Assembly: GCF_001659705.1 (NCBI RefSeq) | Contig: NZ_CP015971.1 | Location: forward strand, 1,550,001 to 1,614,000 | Source: Arachidicoccus sp. BS20 | Lineage (GTDB): Bacteria > Bacteroidota > Bacteroidia > Chitinophagales > Chitinophagaceae | Reading direction: 5' to 3' | DNA: 64,000 bases | Shown here: positions 8,901 to 17,601 of the stretch, piece by piece | How positions within the stretch are numbered: the stretch's first letter is position 1 | Layout of the letters: each line of letters opens with the position of its first letter | Notes under the pieces: model-generated | What the model was told of the DNA's origin: nothing | The model's database searches: none | Seen by the model: only the letters and a program-made list of their open reading frames with translations | Translations under genes and position numbers: made by a program

Positions 8901-11188
8901 TACAGACTGATGCTGTCCCTGCCGGGCAGCGAACTCGGGTCAACCATGAGTTGTTCCCCCGCTATCATGCTGTTGATAACCGGCCGGGAATAATCAGTAA
9001 CAGCCAGGTGCTTGTACAAAGTCCTGTTGTAAAGATCCAGGATATTGGTAATGCCTAAATAAGTTTGTGCCACAAAAGCGACGCTCCCTTTATCTTTGGT
9101 AAACAGATACCGTTCGGTAATATTGTTGACAGTGTTGCTTCTGCCGCCCATATAATCGAAACAGTTGCCGACGTCGCAACCGCTGGTAAATATAACAGGA
9201 TATTTGCCGTTATTGTTAAAAGCAGACGGGTCGCTGAGCTGGGCGTAGCCTATCGTGGTGCTGGCACCGTGCCCGTAATAGCTGAGCAGGCTCATGCCGG
9301 AGGCAAACAGGCTGTTTAAGAAATCACTGGACGTGGTTGTAAAGGAAGACGACTGGTTGCTGAAGTAATACCCCCTGCCGCCGTATAATGTATCGCTCAT
9401 GATTTTTTCATAGCTGTTCAGGTAGCCGCCGAACTGGGATTCTTCGGAAGCAGAGCTTCCCCCGGAAATAAATGCAATATTTTTTTTCCAAAAATTATTG
9501 TCGATAGTATTGTCATTATTTTGCTGTTCCTGCTCATAAGCTTTAACCTTGTCAAGATAGGTGTTGACTTCTTCGGAGCTTATTGCCGATACCCTGCCGA
9601 CGGGTGTAGCGGCAACGGGTACAAAATTGTCGGAGGCTAAAAGGATGTCGGATGCGGGCCACCCGTAGGTTGGGAGCAGTGCCTGCGACCGGTAATCGGC
9701 ATTGGCGCCGTTGGTGCCATACGTATTGTTGAAGGTTAATCCTCGTCCCAGCAGCAGCACATATTCCGGGCTTTGTGCAAACCGGCTTCTGGCATAGCGC
9801 AGGAAGTTTTTAATACTTAGCGGATGCCCGTGTATGCCGAAGGCGAACTCGTCTTCCAAATCTTCTATCTCATAGAGTCTGGCATTGAAGCTTCCGCCGG
9901 CAGAGGATGCGCGGTACTGTTGGTATGCCTGTGCACCGTTTTGTAATACTTTATTGTAGATAATCAGGTAGTTGCCCTGGTTAGCGCTGCCGGCAGGGTC
10001 GGCAAAATCCCGGCGGCGAATCTCTGTACCCGTTATACCGGTGTAAGATGCGGCTGCCTGTCCTGCCAATGCAAAATCGGCAGCGGCGGTTGCCGGAATG
10101 ACAAAGGAATAAGTGCCGCCGCTGACATTTGCCGTATATCTCCGGTTATTCGTTAAATCATACAGAACGGGCGTACTGCCGTTGGCATTGAAATCGGTTA
10201 TCTGCAGCACGCGTTGCTGTGCGGATGCGGGCAGCGAAAAAGCGAAAGAGGATTGTCCCCCGAAGTCAAATGTTCTGGGATAGGTTAAGGACACAAAGCT
10301 GACGGTTGCCCGGTCGCCGGAGCTGTTGCTGTTGGTCTCGCTGACGGTAGCCGTAAAGTTGCCGGTTATCCGGAAGTCATCCGCCGTCAGTATTTTGCCT
10401 TCAAAGGCGCCTAAGGAAGCGCCGTTTATCAGCGTGCCGCCGGTGCTGCCGCTCACGCTGACCAAACGGTTCGTGCCTGTGGAAGAAGAACCGGCAATAC
10501 CCACCGAAAGGCTGGACGTAACGCTGCCTGAGGTATAGGGATGTAAGTTGGTAAATGCGCTTGCCACCGTGGTGCCCGGCGTGAGCAGCGCACCGAAGGT
10601 TTTGTATTGGTAGTCGGAGAGGTACACGTAATCGCCGCTGTAGTCTTTTGCCGGACCCTGGTTGAAGTTGCCGCTCAGGTTGTTTTGAACGGTGTACATG
10701 AAATAGGCTTCGGGCCGGACATCCGGAGGAATGGATAAAACACCGTTATCGGTATAGCGCAGGTTTTGCGAAGTGTTGGTATTGAGCGTCAGAAAGTAGG
10801 CTGCACTGTCGGTCTCCAGGCTTTTGGCTTTGTTGATTTGGTCGGCAGGACGCTTGAACAGCGCAGAGTCCGTTGAACCGTCATTGTGCATGCCCCAGAA
10901 CTCTATGTAATCCGAACTGCCGAAAGTGCCGCTGTTGCTGACATACAAGGCTACCTGCCTGCCGTTGTGCCAAAGCTGCAACTGAGAACCGCTGACACTG
11001 CCCAAGCCTGCCGCCGACAACGATGCCCCCGTGATACGGTAAAGACCATCAGACAACAGCTTGAACTTATAGTAACTTTGACCGTAAACTATCCACTCAT
11101 TATTATACTGCTGTGCGCGTAAACCAGCGATAGAGAAGAAGAATAGAGCAGACAAATAAATTTTATTATATATTTTTCTTTTTTTCAT
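5960..11188 (-). CDS. porU: T9SS C25-family sortase, PorU2-like (1742 aa)
   Basis: PorU-type sortases are gingipain-family (peptidase C25) cysteine proteases at the cell surface that cleave the C-terminal signal of T9SS cargo and attach it to the surface. The protein has a signal peptide (residues 1-25), an N-terminal beta-rich region, then the C25 domain with the predicted catalytic His640 (YYGHG) and Cys671 (TSGCDVGNC), 31 residues apart. Long Ig/CARDB-like regions follow (LYNLGKAAGDSV and LSTANNTATATVFVY), and a FlgD-like C-terminal fold with YPNPF and LANGVYLYRV. At 1742 residues it is much longer than classical PorU (about 1150), matching the long form called PorU2. It follows the porV-like gene by 22 bp. 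The central 4 kb are clearly GC-richer than both ends and the neighbours (see findings), yet the frame is intact. Confidence 0.85.
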   Translation of the reverse strand: MKKRKIYNKIYLSALFFFSIAGLRAQQYNNEWIVYGQSYYKFKLLSDGLYRITGASLSAAGLGSVSGSQLQLWHNGRQVALYVSNSGTFGSSDYIEFWGMHNDGSTDSALFKRPADQINKAKSLETDSAAYFLTLNTNTSQNLRYTDNGVLSIPPDVRPEAYFMYTVQNNLSGNFNQGPAKDYSGDYVYLSDYQYKTFGALLTPGTTVASAFTNLHPYTSGSVTSSLSVGIAGSSSTGTNRLVSVSGSTGGTLINGASLGAFEGKILTADDFRITGNFTATVSETNSNSSGDRATVSFVSLTYPRTFDFGGQSSFAFSLPASAQQRVLQITDFNANGSTPVLYDLTNNRRYTANVSGGTYSFVIPATAAADFALAGQAAASYTGITGTEIRRRDFADPAGSANQGNYLIIYNKVLQNGAQAYQQYRASSAGGSFNARLYEIEDLEDEFAFGIHGHPLSIKNFLRYARSRFAQSPEYVLLLGRGLTFNNTYGTNGANADYRSQALLPTYGWPASDILLASDNFVPVAATPVGRVSAISSEEVNTYLDKVKAYEQEQQNNDNTIDNNFWKKNIAFISGGSSASEESQFGGYLNSYEKIMSDTLYGGRGYYFSNQSSSFTTTSSDFLNSLFASGMSLLSYYGHGASTTIGYAQLSDPSAFNNNGKYPVIFTSGCDVGNCFDYMGGRSNTVNNITERYLFTKDKGSVAFVAQTYLGITNILDLYNRTLYKHLAVTDYSRPVINSMIAGEQLMVDPSSLPGRDSISLYANAAQTCFLGDPAISLFGAAKPDFAVDAAHIIAPQSVSATAAGFHIKAYLYNLGKAAGDSVMLQVQRKLPSGTIQTLLSKNIPSVKNIDSVELDVTLNPATDAGSNSIIVTIDGNARYDELSTANNTATATVFVYSNGLTPAYPYDYSIIHNPTAHLIASTSDALAAATDYVMELDTTSLFNSTFKITKTVHSAGGAIDFDPGISYSDSTVYYWRVSPAPAQGGLYYWAGSSFQYIGSPNNRDGAGQSHLYQHLASATERIRLDSTSRLWTFTNIPNAFLINHAVTGGGNTTGASNFDIVINNTILNSSYYCTSVGNSIMFNIFSPDGVKPYFNQSEPSTVEQAGGVLAGSGKGFMGSTTACGSSPYSFDKNPANYPNTNKYNFQFPYKTTAQRNNIAQFMDWIPEGSYVIVRLFIVTPFTSVPTVDAWKTQDGTGSGSLYNAFIEQGLGLIDNFTAPKAAVFIYKKGDHSFTPLQQMTDDAFGQLHINQNINSSDTLGFITSPKFGPAQSWTSLQWNGQSQDAAGTDNAQLYVIGFDSSQTRSTVLKTLTMAQQNADISDIDAQQYPYLQLKLRDADSINFTPYQLRYWHLLYSPLPEGALAANILYNTKDTVNSGEDYSFAIAFKNISDQPFNDSLPANVNITSANNTVYTIPVRNLKKLMPGDTAIVSITIPGDSATFNKNQTNPTLKTSVSTQNITGKNNLSLNINPNNNPKEQSSDNNFLFKTFYVKSNISSTNLDVTFDGVHILNNDIVAAKPDIVIHFNSDSKYILLNDTSIAQISLKYPDGTTKRFAYNTDSLIFTPAKDSGNNEAIANLKPYLIQDGTYQLIVNNGNSSSTTQSLSYSVSFQVYNKPMISDMFNYPNPFTSSTAFVFTITGSEVPQNIRIEIMTITGKIVKEITKAELGPLHIGRNITEYKWDGTDMYGQKLANGVYLYRVITNENGKRLDKFNITDENGNAVNTGKYFNKGYGKMYLMR

Positions 11189-11210
11189 TATGAAAAAGGA
11201 AATAATTTAT

Positions 11211-12338
11211 TTAATAAAGAGGCATTGATTTTGTTTTTTTATTATCCAAATCTAACCTTAACGAAAATACATGCGTGTATAAAGGATTAGATTGGTTTGC
11301 CAAATTGGTAAACGCATAATCAATTACTACATTACCTAAACGGAAACCAGCCCCGAGACTTGGCTGGAATAACCATACACGCTTTTGATTTGTTGTGTCG
11401 CTATCGGCAAGCCCGCGCTGGAAGTTGGAAATACCAGCACGGATAAATACTTTGTCCACAATATTGGCTTCCAGACCCAAATTCGGGTCGATACTTACAG
11501 GTTTTCCGCTGATTAACGTATTTCTTTTCCCGTCAAAAGTTACGGCAAGGTTCGACTCTGCCAACAGACTGAACTTTGGATTAAAAATAAAATTGTATCC
11601 GCCGCCAAGTATCACGCGCGGCTGTGTGATTTCCGTAGATTTTACAGGAATATCATTATCCGTGAGGTAAAGCACTTGCTTTTCCGGATCGGTAAAACTA
11701 AAACTCCAGGCATTGTAAGTGGTGGTTAAGTCTCTTACCACAGCACCTGCACGCCAGGTAGGAGTCGTAATTTGTACGCCGCCATCGATGCCCAAACCCC
11801 AGGCGTGTGCGAATGAGCCCACATGACGATAAATGATTTTTGCATTTCCGCCGAAGGCAATTTTCATATTGTTATCGTCTTTTAAAACTTGTCCATAAGA
11901 CAAAAGGAAAGCGTAATCGGCAGAAGAAAAAGTAGAGATATTATTATAATTTAACTGCCCTGTTTGCGGGTCAACCAAAAACAAAGTGTTGGGAATATCA
12001 TCCACACCAAAGCGCAATGCAGTAATGCCCAATGTACGTTTATCGTCGTTCAAAGGAATAGCTGCAGCCAAAAAATCGTATTTACCAATGCCGGAAAAAT
12101 AATCGGCATGCATAGCCGAAAAAGTCGGTTGGTCGCGGATAAATGCCAGCGCCGCGGGATTCCAATAACCCGCTGTCGCATCCGTCACAGAAGCAACCTG
12201 CGCCCCGCCCATACCTAAACCACGCGCTCCGGCGCCAATATTCAAAAACTCATTGGAATAAGTACGAAACTGCGCTTTCACATGGAAGCATATCAGTACA
12301 GAAAATAGAACTAAGAGGTTAAATTTACTTCGGCTCAT
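11211..12338 (-). CDS. porV: PorV/PorQ-family outer-membrane protein
   Basis: PorV-type proteins are 14-stranded outer-membrane barrels (FadL-like fold) that carry T9SS substrates from the translocon to the attachment complex with PorU. The 375-residue protein has a signal peptide (cleavage near VKAQ), the hallmark start of the family (EFLNIGAGARGLGMGGAQVAS followed by DATAGYWNPAAL) and alternating strand patterns to an aromatic-poor C-terminus. It is immediately upstream of the sortase gene on the same strand, suggesting a porV-porU transcription unit. The distinction between PorV and PorQ, both in the same family, rests on this neighbourhood. Confidence 0.8.
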   Translation of the reverse strand: MSRSKFNLLVLFSVLICFHVKAQFRTYSNEFLNIGAGARGLGMGGAQVASVTDATAGYWNPAALAFIRDQPTFSAMHADYFSGIGKYDFLAAAIPLNDDKRTLGITALRFGVDDIPNTLFLVDPQTGQLNYNNISTFSSADYAFLLSYGQVLKDDNNMKIAFGGNAKIIYRHVGSFAHAWGLGIDGGVQITTPTWRAGAVVRDLTTTYNAWSFSFTDPEKQVLYLTDNDIPVKSTEITQPRVILGGGYNFIFNPKFSLLAESNLAVTFDGKRNTLISGKPVSIDPNLGLEANIVDKVFIRAGISNFQRGLADSDTTNQKRVWLFQPSLGAGFRLGNVVIDYAFTNLANQSNPLYTHVFSLRLDLDNKKTKSMPLY

Positions 12339-12505
12339 CCAAGTAGTTTTGAAATGCTGTGTTGTATAAGTATTTTAATATTAAACGCTAAATTGATAAA
12401 ATTATTATAAAAAGCATCCACACAGCATGATTTAATTTCAGGAGTACCGCGAACTTAACTTTAAGCAAATAAGAATGCCTTATCTTCGTACTAAAACATT
12501 TTTTT

Positions 12506-13594
12506 GTGGAGCAGTATGAACATCAGTATGTAGTGATTTTGGCAGGCGGCATCGGCAGTCGTTTATGGCCAAAAAGTCTAACAGCAAAGCCAAAACAGTT
12601 TCTTGATATTTTGGGTACAGGCAAAACACTTATTCAACAGACATTTGACAGGTTTGTCTCTTTTATAAAAAAGGAAAACATCTTTGTAATTACACATAGG
12701 GATTATTATTTATTGGTTCATGCTCAATTGCCCGGCTTGCCTGTGGAAAATATTATTCTTGAACCAAGCCGCAAAAGTACCGCACCAAGTGTTGCCTACA
12801 TTTCCATGAAACTAATGGCGCTCGACCCGAATGCCAATCTGATTGTTGCGCCGAGCGACCATATTATAATCGATAAAGAAAATTTTGCAACAGTAATCCA
12901 GACAGCATTGGATTTTTCATCACACTTAAAAGCATTGGTTACGCTGGGCATCAAGCCGCTTTACCCAAACACGGGTTACGGGTATATTCAATACGAAACC
13001 CGCGAAGTTGCTTCTAATATTTACAAGGTAAAAACCTTTACCGAAAAACCAAATCTCGACCTGGCAAAAGTGTTTCTGGAAAGCGGCGAATTTCTCTGGA
13101 ATTCCGGCATATTCGTATGGCGCGTAAAGAGTGTGCTTGCCGCCATAGAAAAATATCAGCCGGAATTATTTGAAGTATTTGAAGCTGAAAAAGAATTTTT
13201 CAACACGGAAAAAGAAGCTGAAGCAATTGAGCGGATTTATCCGCTTTGTACCAATGTCTCCATCGATTTTGCTATTATGGAAAAATCGCAAAATGTATAT
13301 GTGATTCCGGCTTCATTTGGCTGGAACGATTTGGGCAACTGGAGCAGCGCGTATGAAAATCTTGAAAAAGATTATTTGGGAAATGCTGTTGCGGGAAAAC
13401 ATATTCTTGTGATTGATGCAACAAAATGTATGGTAAGCGCACCGGACAAAAAGCTTGTCGTACTGCAAGGTTTGGACGATTTTATTGTTGTGGATACAAA
13501 AGATACTTTGCTGATTTGTAAAAAAGAAAAAGAATCTGAAATCAAAGATTATGTTGCGGAAGTGAAAAGAAACTTTGATGAAGATTATTTGTAA
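12506..13594 (+). CDS. manC: Mannose-1-phosphate guanylyltransferase
   Basis: The enzyme makes GDP-mannose from mannose-1-phosphate and GTP in the cytoplasm, supplying mannose, fucose or rhamnose derivatives for surface glycans. The nucleotide-binding signature ILAGGIGSRLWPKS is at residues 11-24, followed by PKQFLD, the LEPSRKSTAPS segment, the VAPSDHII motif, FTEKP in the middle, the LWNSGIF block and the WNDLGNW motif. At 362 residues it is the single-domain form, without the phosphomannose isomerase cupin domain of long ManC. It starts with GTG; no in-frame ATG is close. It converges with, and overlaps by 10 bp, the following GT4 gene. Confidence 0.9.
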   Translation: MEQYEHQYVVILAGGIGSRLWPKSLTAKPKQFLDILGTGKTLIQQTFDRFVSFIKKENIFVITHRDYYLLVHAQLPGLPVENIILEPSRKSTAPSVAYISMKLMALDPNANLIVAPSDHIIIDKENFATVIQTALDFSSHLKALVTLGIKPLYPNTGYGYIQYETREVASNIYKVKTFTEKPNLDLAKVFLESGEFLWNSGIFVWRVKSVLAAIEKYQPELFEVFEAEKEFFNTEKEAEAIERIYPLCTNVSIDFAIMEKSQNVYVIPASFGWNDLGNWSSAYENLEKDYLGNAVAGKHILVIDATKCMVSAPDKKLVVLQGLDDFIVVDTKDTLLICKKEKESEIKDYVAEVKRNFDEDYL

Positions 13595-14739
13595 CCATTA
13601 ATTACAGACTGATATACTTCAACAATCTGTTTACCTACAACATCGTAATTATATAATGCAATTGCATTTTTTGCAATTGCTTCTTTGTTATAATGCGTAT
13701 AATTTTCCATCATTTTTTTCATGGCTGAAAGCAAAGCTTGTTCATCGTTTGATGGAATTGTAATACCGTTGCTCTCATCTATTTGCTCTGCAACGCCGCC
13801 AACATTCGTTGCAATTACAGGAATGCCGCAACAAAGACTTTCGATGATAACACAGGGAAAATTTTCGGAATGACTAAACAGAACAAAAGCATCTGCAAGT
13901 TGCATTTCAGCAGCCACCTGCTCATAAGGAATTTGATGAAGAAAAGAAATGTTGCTCGACGAAATATTTAGTTCTTCTGCTAAATTATTCAGTTCACGAT
14001 TTTCTCTTCCGATAATTTTGAGAAAAATGTTTTCGTTTTCGCTCAGCAACAGGGCAAATGCGCGAATGATTCCTTTTGGATTTTTATTTTCATCAAGCGA
14101 TGAAACATGAAGAAAAACAAATTTTTCATTAACTGAATTTCTTTGCTCGTAATAAAAAAATGTTGTGTCCACAACGTTCGGAATTTTCCGATAGTTTATC
14201 TGAACAACATTGTTTCGCACGCTATTTCCCAAAGCATTGCTCACAGGCAAGAATGTAGCCGCTTCTTTTAAAACTTTTTTGGCAAAATATTTATAGACAA
14301 AGTTTTTTATTGCAAAACCATCTTTTCTGTCAGAAAAAAATCCACCCCAATGTTCGGTTACAACATACGGAATATGGTACTTTTTCTTTATCCACAAAGC
14401 CAGCAAACCTGCACGCATAGATACATGAACATGAACAGTGTCGGGCTTTCCCTGCGCATCAATATATTTTTTTATATGCTTTTTATAAAGAAAAAAATAC
14501 TGAATAAATGAAAAAAAATTACGAAGCGGGTTATCGTTTTTCTTTTTGTAATAAACAATTTCTTCGGTAAGATTATTTTCATGATTCAATATGATTTCAT
14601 TATTTTCATAAGCAACTACGTGCAATACATATACGTCAGCATATGTTGAAACAGCACGCGCATGACGCTGAATAAAATCTCCGTTTTGGGAAGATGTTTT
14701 CGACGGATACCAACTTGCAAGCCACAATGCGCGTAACAT
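13585..14739 (-). CDS. Glycosyltransferase family 4 (GT-B fold)
   Basis: A retaining GT4-type transferase that would add a sugar from a nucleotide donor to a glycan on the cytoplasmic side of the membrane. The N-terminal Rossmann half contains LWLASWYPSKTSSQNGDFI (typical donor-independent loop) and a VHVHVSMRAGLLAL segment; the C-terminal donor half has FVFLHVSSLDENKNPKGIIRAF, then the E-x7-E region around FSHSENFPCVIIESLCCGIPVIATNVGGV, as expected for GT4. Length 384 is usual. Acceptor and donor are not predictable; the neighbouring GDP-mannose synthetase makes GDP-mannose a reasonable guess. It is divergent from the ABC exporter gene (89 bp). Confidence 0.85.
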   Translation of the reverse strand: MLRALWLASWYPSKTSSQNGDFIQRHARAVSTYADVYVLHVVAYENNEIILNHENNLTEEIVYYKKKNDNPLRNFFSFIQYFFLYKKHIKKYIDAQGKPDTVHVHVSMRAGLLALWIKKKYHIPYVVTEHWGGFFSDRKDGFAIKNFVYKYFAKKVLKEAATFLPVSNALGNSVRNNVVQINYRKIPNVVDTTFFYYEQRNSVNEKFVFLHVSSLDENKNPKGIIRAFALLLSENENIFLKIIGRENRELNNLAEELNISSSNISFLHQIPYEQVAAEMQLADAFVLFSHSENFPCVIIESLCCGIPVIATNVGGVAEQIDESNGITIPSNDEQALLSAMKKMMENYTHYNKEAIAKNAIALYNYDVVGKQIVEVYQSVINGYK

Positions 14740-14828
14740 ACAGCATGATTTTAATCAAAAAATAATAAAACCGAAAGTAAGCAACTATTTTATAAATTGC
14801 ACCAGGCAAATACATCAACAGAAGAAAA

Positions 14829-16622
14829 GTGCAGTTAAAGTTTAAAAATAATTTTTTAGGATATTTTCACTTTTATTATTCCGTTATAGGCAATAAACTG
14901 TACCGATTTATTTTTATCAATATGCTGGTAGGCTTACTCGACGGCATTGGTTTGTCAATGTTTATTCCATTGCTTTCTATTGCATTTGGCGGCAAAAATG
15001 ACAACTCACAATCACTGGGAAAACTTCATTATTTTATAGATGCGCTTCAGAAAACCGGCATATCCGTTACCGTAAGCTCCGTGCTTGTTTTACTCATCGT
15101 TTTATTTTCTTTAAAAGGCTTGATGCGCTATTTTCAGATGCAATATATGGCGCAAATGAGGTTTTCTTTTATTACCAAAATAAGAAGCGAATTGCTAAAT
15201 ATGCTGGGTAATGTCAAATACAGGGATTTTTTACAATTAGACTCCGGCACTATACAAAACAGTCTCCTATCCGAAATGACAAGATTATACGGCACTATGT
15301 CCAATTATTTCTGGACTATTCAATATGCCGTAATGGTGTTGACCTATATAGTTTTGGCATTTCTTGCAAATTACCGGTTTGCATTTTTAGTTATCGTAGG
15401 TGCGGCATTGAGTAATATTTTGTATAAGAAAATTTTTTCCAACACACAAAAAGCCTCAATTAAAGTATCTCAAAAAGGCAACCAATTCAACAGTTTTTTA
15501 GTGCAAGCCATTAATCATTTCAGGTACCTGAAAGCAACTGATTATTTCCGCAAATATGCAGCCCGACTAAATGAAGTAATTAAAGAAACCGAAGACATGA
15601 ATCTCAAAATCGGTCGCTACCAGGCGCTGTCCGAAGGAACTAAAGAACCGATTGCGGTAGCCATTATCTGCATTGTAGTGTATATACAATTTTACTTTTT
15701 TAAAGGCAATATGAATTCAGTGTTTGTGAGCCTGCTGCTTTTTTATCGTTCGCTTACACAGCTTAGCCAGCTTCAATCGAGCAGACAATCTTTTATACAA
15801 AATATTGGCAGCATGTATGCCATATCAAATATGGCAGAAAGTCTGCAAGCCATGCAGGAAGATACTACAATTGGCAAACCGGTGGCAAACATTGGCACAA
15901 TAAGGTTAGAAAATGTAAGCCTGACCTACGATTCAGCTCCGGTTCTGGAAAATATTAGTATGAAAGTCGAAAAAAATACGACCATTGCATTTATAGGCGA
16001 AAGCGGCTCCGGCAAAACCAGCCTCGCACACCTGATGATAGGTCTGTTTCCTCCGACAAAGGGCAATGTATTTATAGATAATCAAAATTTGCAGAACATC
16101 AACATTCACGCTTACCGAAATAAAATCGGATACATTTCCCAGGATGCAGTCATATTTAACGATACAATATTTAACAACGTTACTTTTTTTGATACGCCCC
16201 TAGAAGCCAATATCCAACGCTTCTGGAAAGCCTTGCAACTTGCATCCTTATCCGACTTTGTACAGTCTTTGCCGTTGCAGGAACATACCGTGCTGGGAGA
16301 CAATGGTATGTTGATTTCCGGCGGACAAAAACAACGCATATCCATTGCCCGTGAACTTTACAAAGAATGTGAGTTACTAATTCTGGACGAAGCGACCTCG
16401 GCGCTGGACTCCGAAACGGAAAATATTATAAGAGAAAATATTGAGCAACTGCAAGGCAAATACACCATCATCGTAATAGCACACCGGCTTTCTACAGTAA
16501 AAAAAGCTGACACCATTTATTTACTCAAAAACAAGAAAATAACCGCCAGCGGCAGCTTTGAAGAATTACTTACAGCATCTGACGAGTTTAAAAAAATAAT
16601 AAATGCACAAGCTTTCCAATGA
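14829..16622 (+). CDS. ABC exporter with fused permease and ATPase (glycan flippase-like)
   Basis: A 597-residue half transporter with an exporter-type membrane domain of about six helices (residues 20-320) fused to an ATPase domain. Walker A is FIGESGSGKTS (about 387-397), the signature is ISGGQKQRIS in place of the canonical LSGGQ, Walker B is LLILDEATSALDS (about 515), and the switch is IAHRLS. The transporter resembles lipid-linked oligosaccharide or lipid flippases (MsbA/PglK-type), which fits its position between glycosyltransferase genes. The start is GTG. It overlaps the next gene by 4 nt (ATGA), so the two are translationally coupled. The transported substrate is unknown. Confidence 0.88.
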   Translation: MQLKFKNNFLGYFHFYYSVIGNKLYRFIFINMLVGLLDGIGLSMFIPLLSIAFGGKNDNSQSLGKLHYFIDALQKTGISVTVSSVLVLLIVLFSLKGLMRYFQMQYMAQMRFSFITKIRSELLNMLGNVKYRDFLQLDSGTIQNSLLSEMTRLYGTMSNYFWTIQYAVMVLTYIVLAFLANYRFAFLVIVGAALSNILYKKIFSNTQKASIKVSQKGNQFNSFLVQAINHFRYLKATDYFRKYAARLNEVIKETEDMNLKIGRYQALSEGTKEPIAVAIICIVVYIQFYFFKGNMNSVFVSLLLFYRSLTQLSQLQSSRQSFIQNIGSMYAISNMAESLQAMQEDTTIGKPVANIGTIRLENVSLTYDSAPVLENISMKVEKNTTIAFIGESGSGKTSLAHLMIGLFPPTKGNVFIDNQNLQNINIHAYRNKIGYISQDAVIFNDTIFNNVTFFDTPLEANIQRFWKALQLASLSDFVQSLPLQEHTVLGDNGMLISGGQKQRISIARELYKECELLILDEATSALDSETENIIRENIEQLQGKYTIIVIAHRLSTVKKADTIYLLKNKKITASGSFEELLTASDEFKKIINAQAFQ

Positions 16623-17593
16623 CAGACGAAGTAGTACTAAGCGTATGCCTTACCGCATACAACGAAGAAAAATATATTGAACGGGCGATAGAAAGTGTTC
16701 TTCGCCAAAAAACAGATTTTGCCTATGAAATCATTGTAGCCGACGATTGTTCAACCGATAAAACCATCGACATTCTACAAGCCTATCAGCAAAGACTTGG
16801 CGAACGGTTTAAAATTTTATATGCAGAAAAAAACAGAGGGCTTACTGTAAACTTTTTTGAAGAACTTGAACACGTATCCGGAAAATTCATTGCAGTGCTT
16901 GATGCAGATGATGAATGGACAGACGAAAATAAATTGCAGGCACAGGTCAACCTCTTGCAACAACATTCCAATATTGGTTTTGTTTATACCAATTTTTATT
17001 ACTATCGCGAAGAAGACGGTTCACAAACACCGGGATTCATCAATCGTGTCCATAATGCAGCTACTCAATATGAAGATTACTTGCTCAATGTTTATATAGT
17101 CCCGTCAACTTTGTGTTTCAGGTACAGTCTTGTAAACTTTGATTTGCTCCGGCTTTTCATACAGAAAAAATTCATCACTCAGGATTATTCTTTGTTTATG
17201 GATTTTAATCTGAAAGCGCAAGGCTATTACTTAGATAAGATAACTACGCAATACACCATTCGGCAAAACTCCCTGAGCAAGTTGAGCGACATGAAAAAAC
17301 GCATCGATTATTTTCATAAATGCTATGATATCGGGACTTACTTTATAGAGCAATATCCGGTAACGCCGGAAGTTGCCGCAACGAGAGATTTTAACTTCAG
17401 ATTAAAGATGCTGTTAACGGCATGGGAAATCAAAGACTTTTCACTCGTAAAACAATATGCACGGCAGTTACAATTGACGGACTTCTTAAAGCATAACCCT
17501 AAAGCCGGCTATATATACATTGCATCTAAATCAAAGTTGTTGTATCATTTATTTATTCCATGGGTTTTAAGAAAAAGAAAAGCGGGGAGCTAA
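16619..17593 (+). CDS. Glycosyltransferase family 2
   Basis: A GT-A fold inverting glycosyltransferase of 324 residues. The N-terminal domain has SVCLTAYNEEKYIERAIESVLRQ, then EIIVADDCSTDKTIDIL, and the metal-binding DADDEW (DxD-type) near residue 100. The C-terminal part (from about 190) is helical and unlike well-known subfamilies. Its ATG overlaps the stop of the ABC exporter, so the protein probably works on the same glycan. It ends 8 bp before the convergent GT32 gene, leaving no space for a terminator between them. Confidence 0.88.
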   Translation: MTDEVVLSVCLTAYNEEKYIERAIESVLRQKTDFAYEIIVADDCSTDKTIDILQAYQQRLGERFKILYAEKNRGLTVNFFEELEHVSGKFIAVLDADDEWTDENKLQAQVNLLQQHSNIGFVYTNFYYYREEDGSQTPGFINRVHNAATQYEDYLLNVYIVPSTLCFRYSLVNFDLLRLFIQKKFITQDYSLFMDFNLKAQGYYLDKITTQYTIRQNSLSKLSDMKKRIDYFHKCYDIGTYFIEQYPVTPEVAATRDFNFRLKMLLTAWEIKDFSLVKQYARQLQLTDFLKHNPKAGYIYIASKSKLLYHLFIPWVLRKRKAGS

Positions 17594-17601
17594 AATTACA
17601 A

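Noticed and set aside
6900-11000. Insertion of a separate gene or frameshift inside the sortase gene
   Set aside because: Although base composition changes, a single frame runs through with coherent domain order, so no broken gene is supported.
12481-12488. TATCTTCG as a Bacteroidota -7 promoter box for manC
   Set aside because: It fits TAnnTTTG in seven of eight positions, but no TTTG element at the right distance upstream could be seen, so it is not listed as a feature.
16112-16345. Short minus-strand frame inside the ABC exporter gene
   Set aside because: It is antisense to the conserved ATPase domain and has no own signals.
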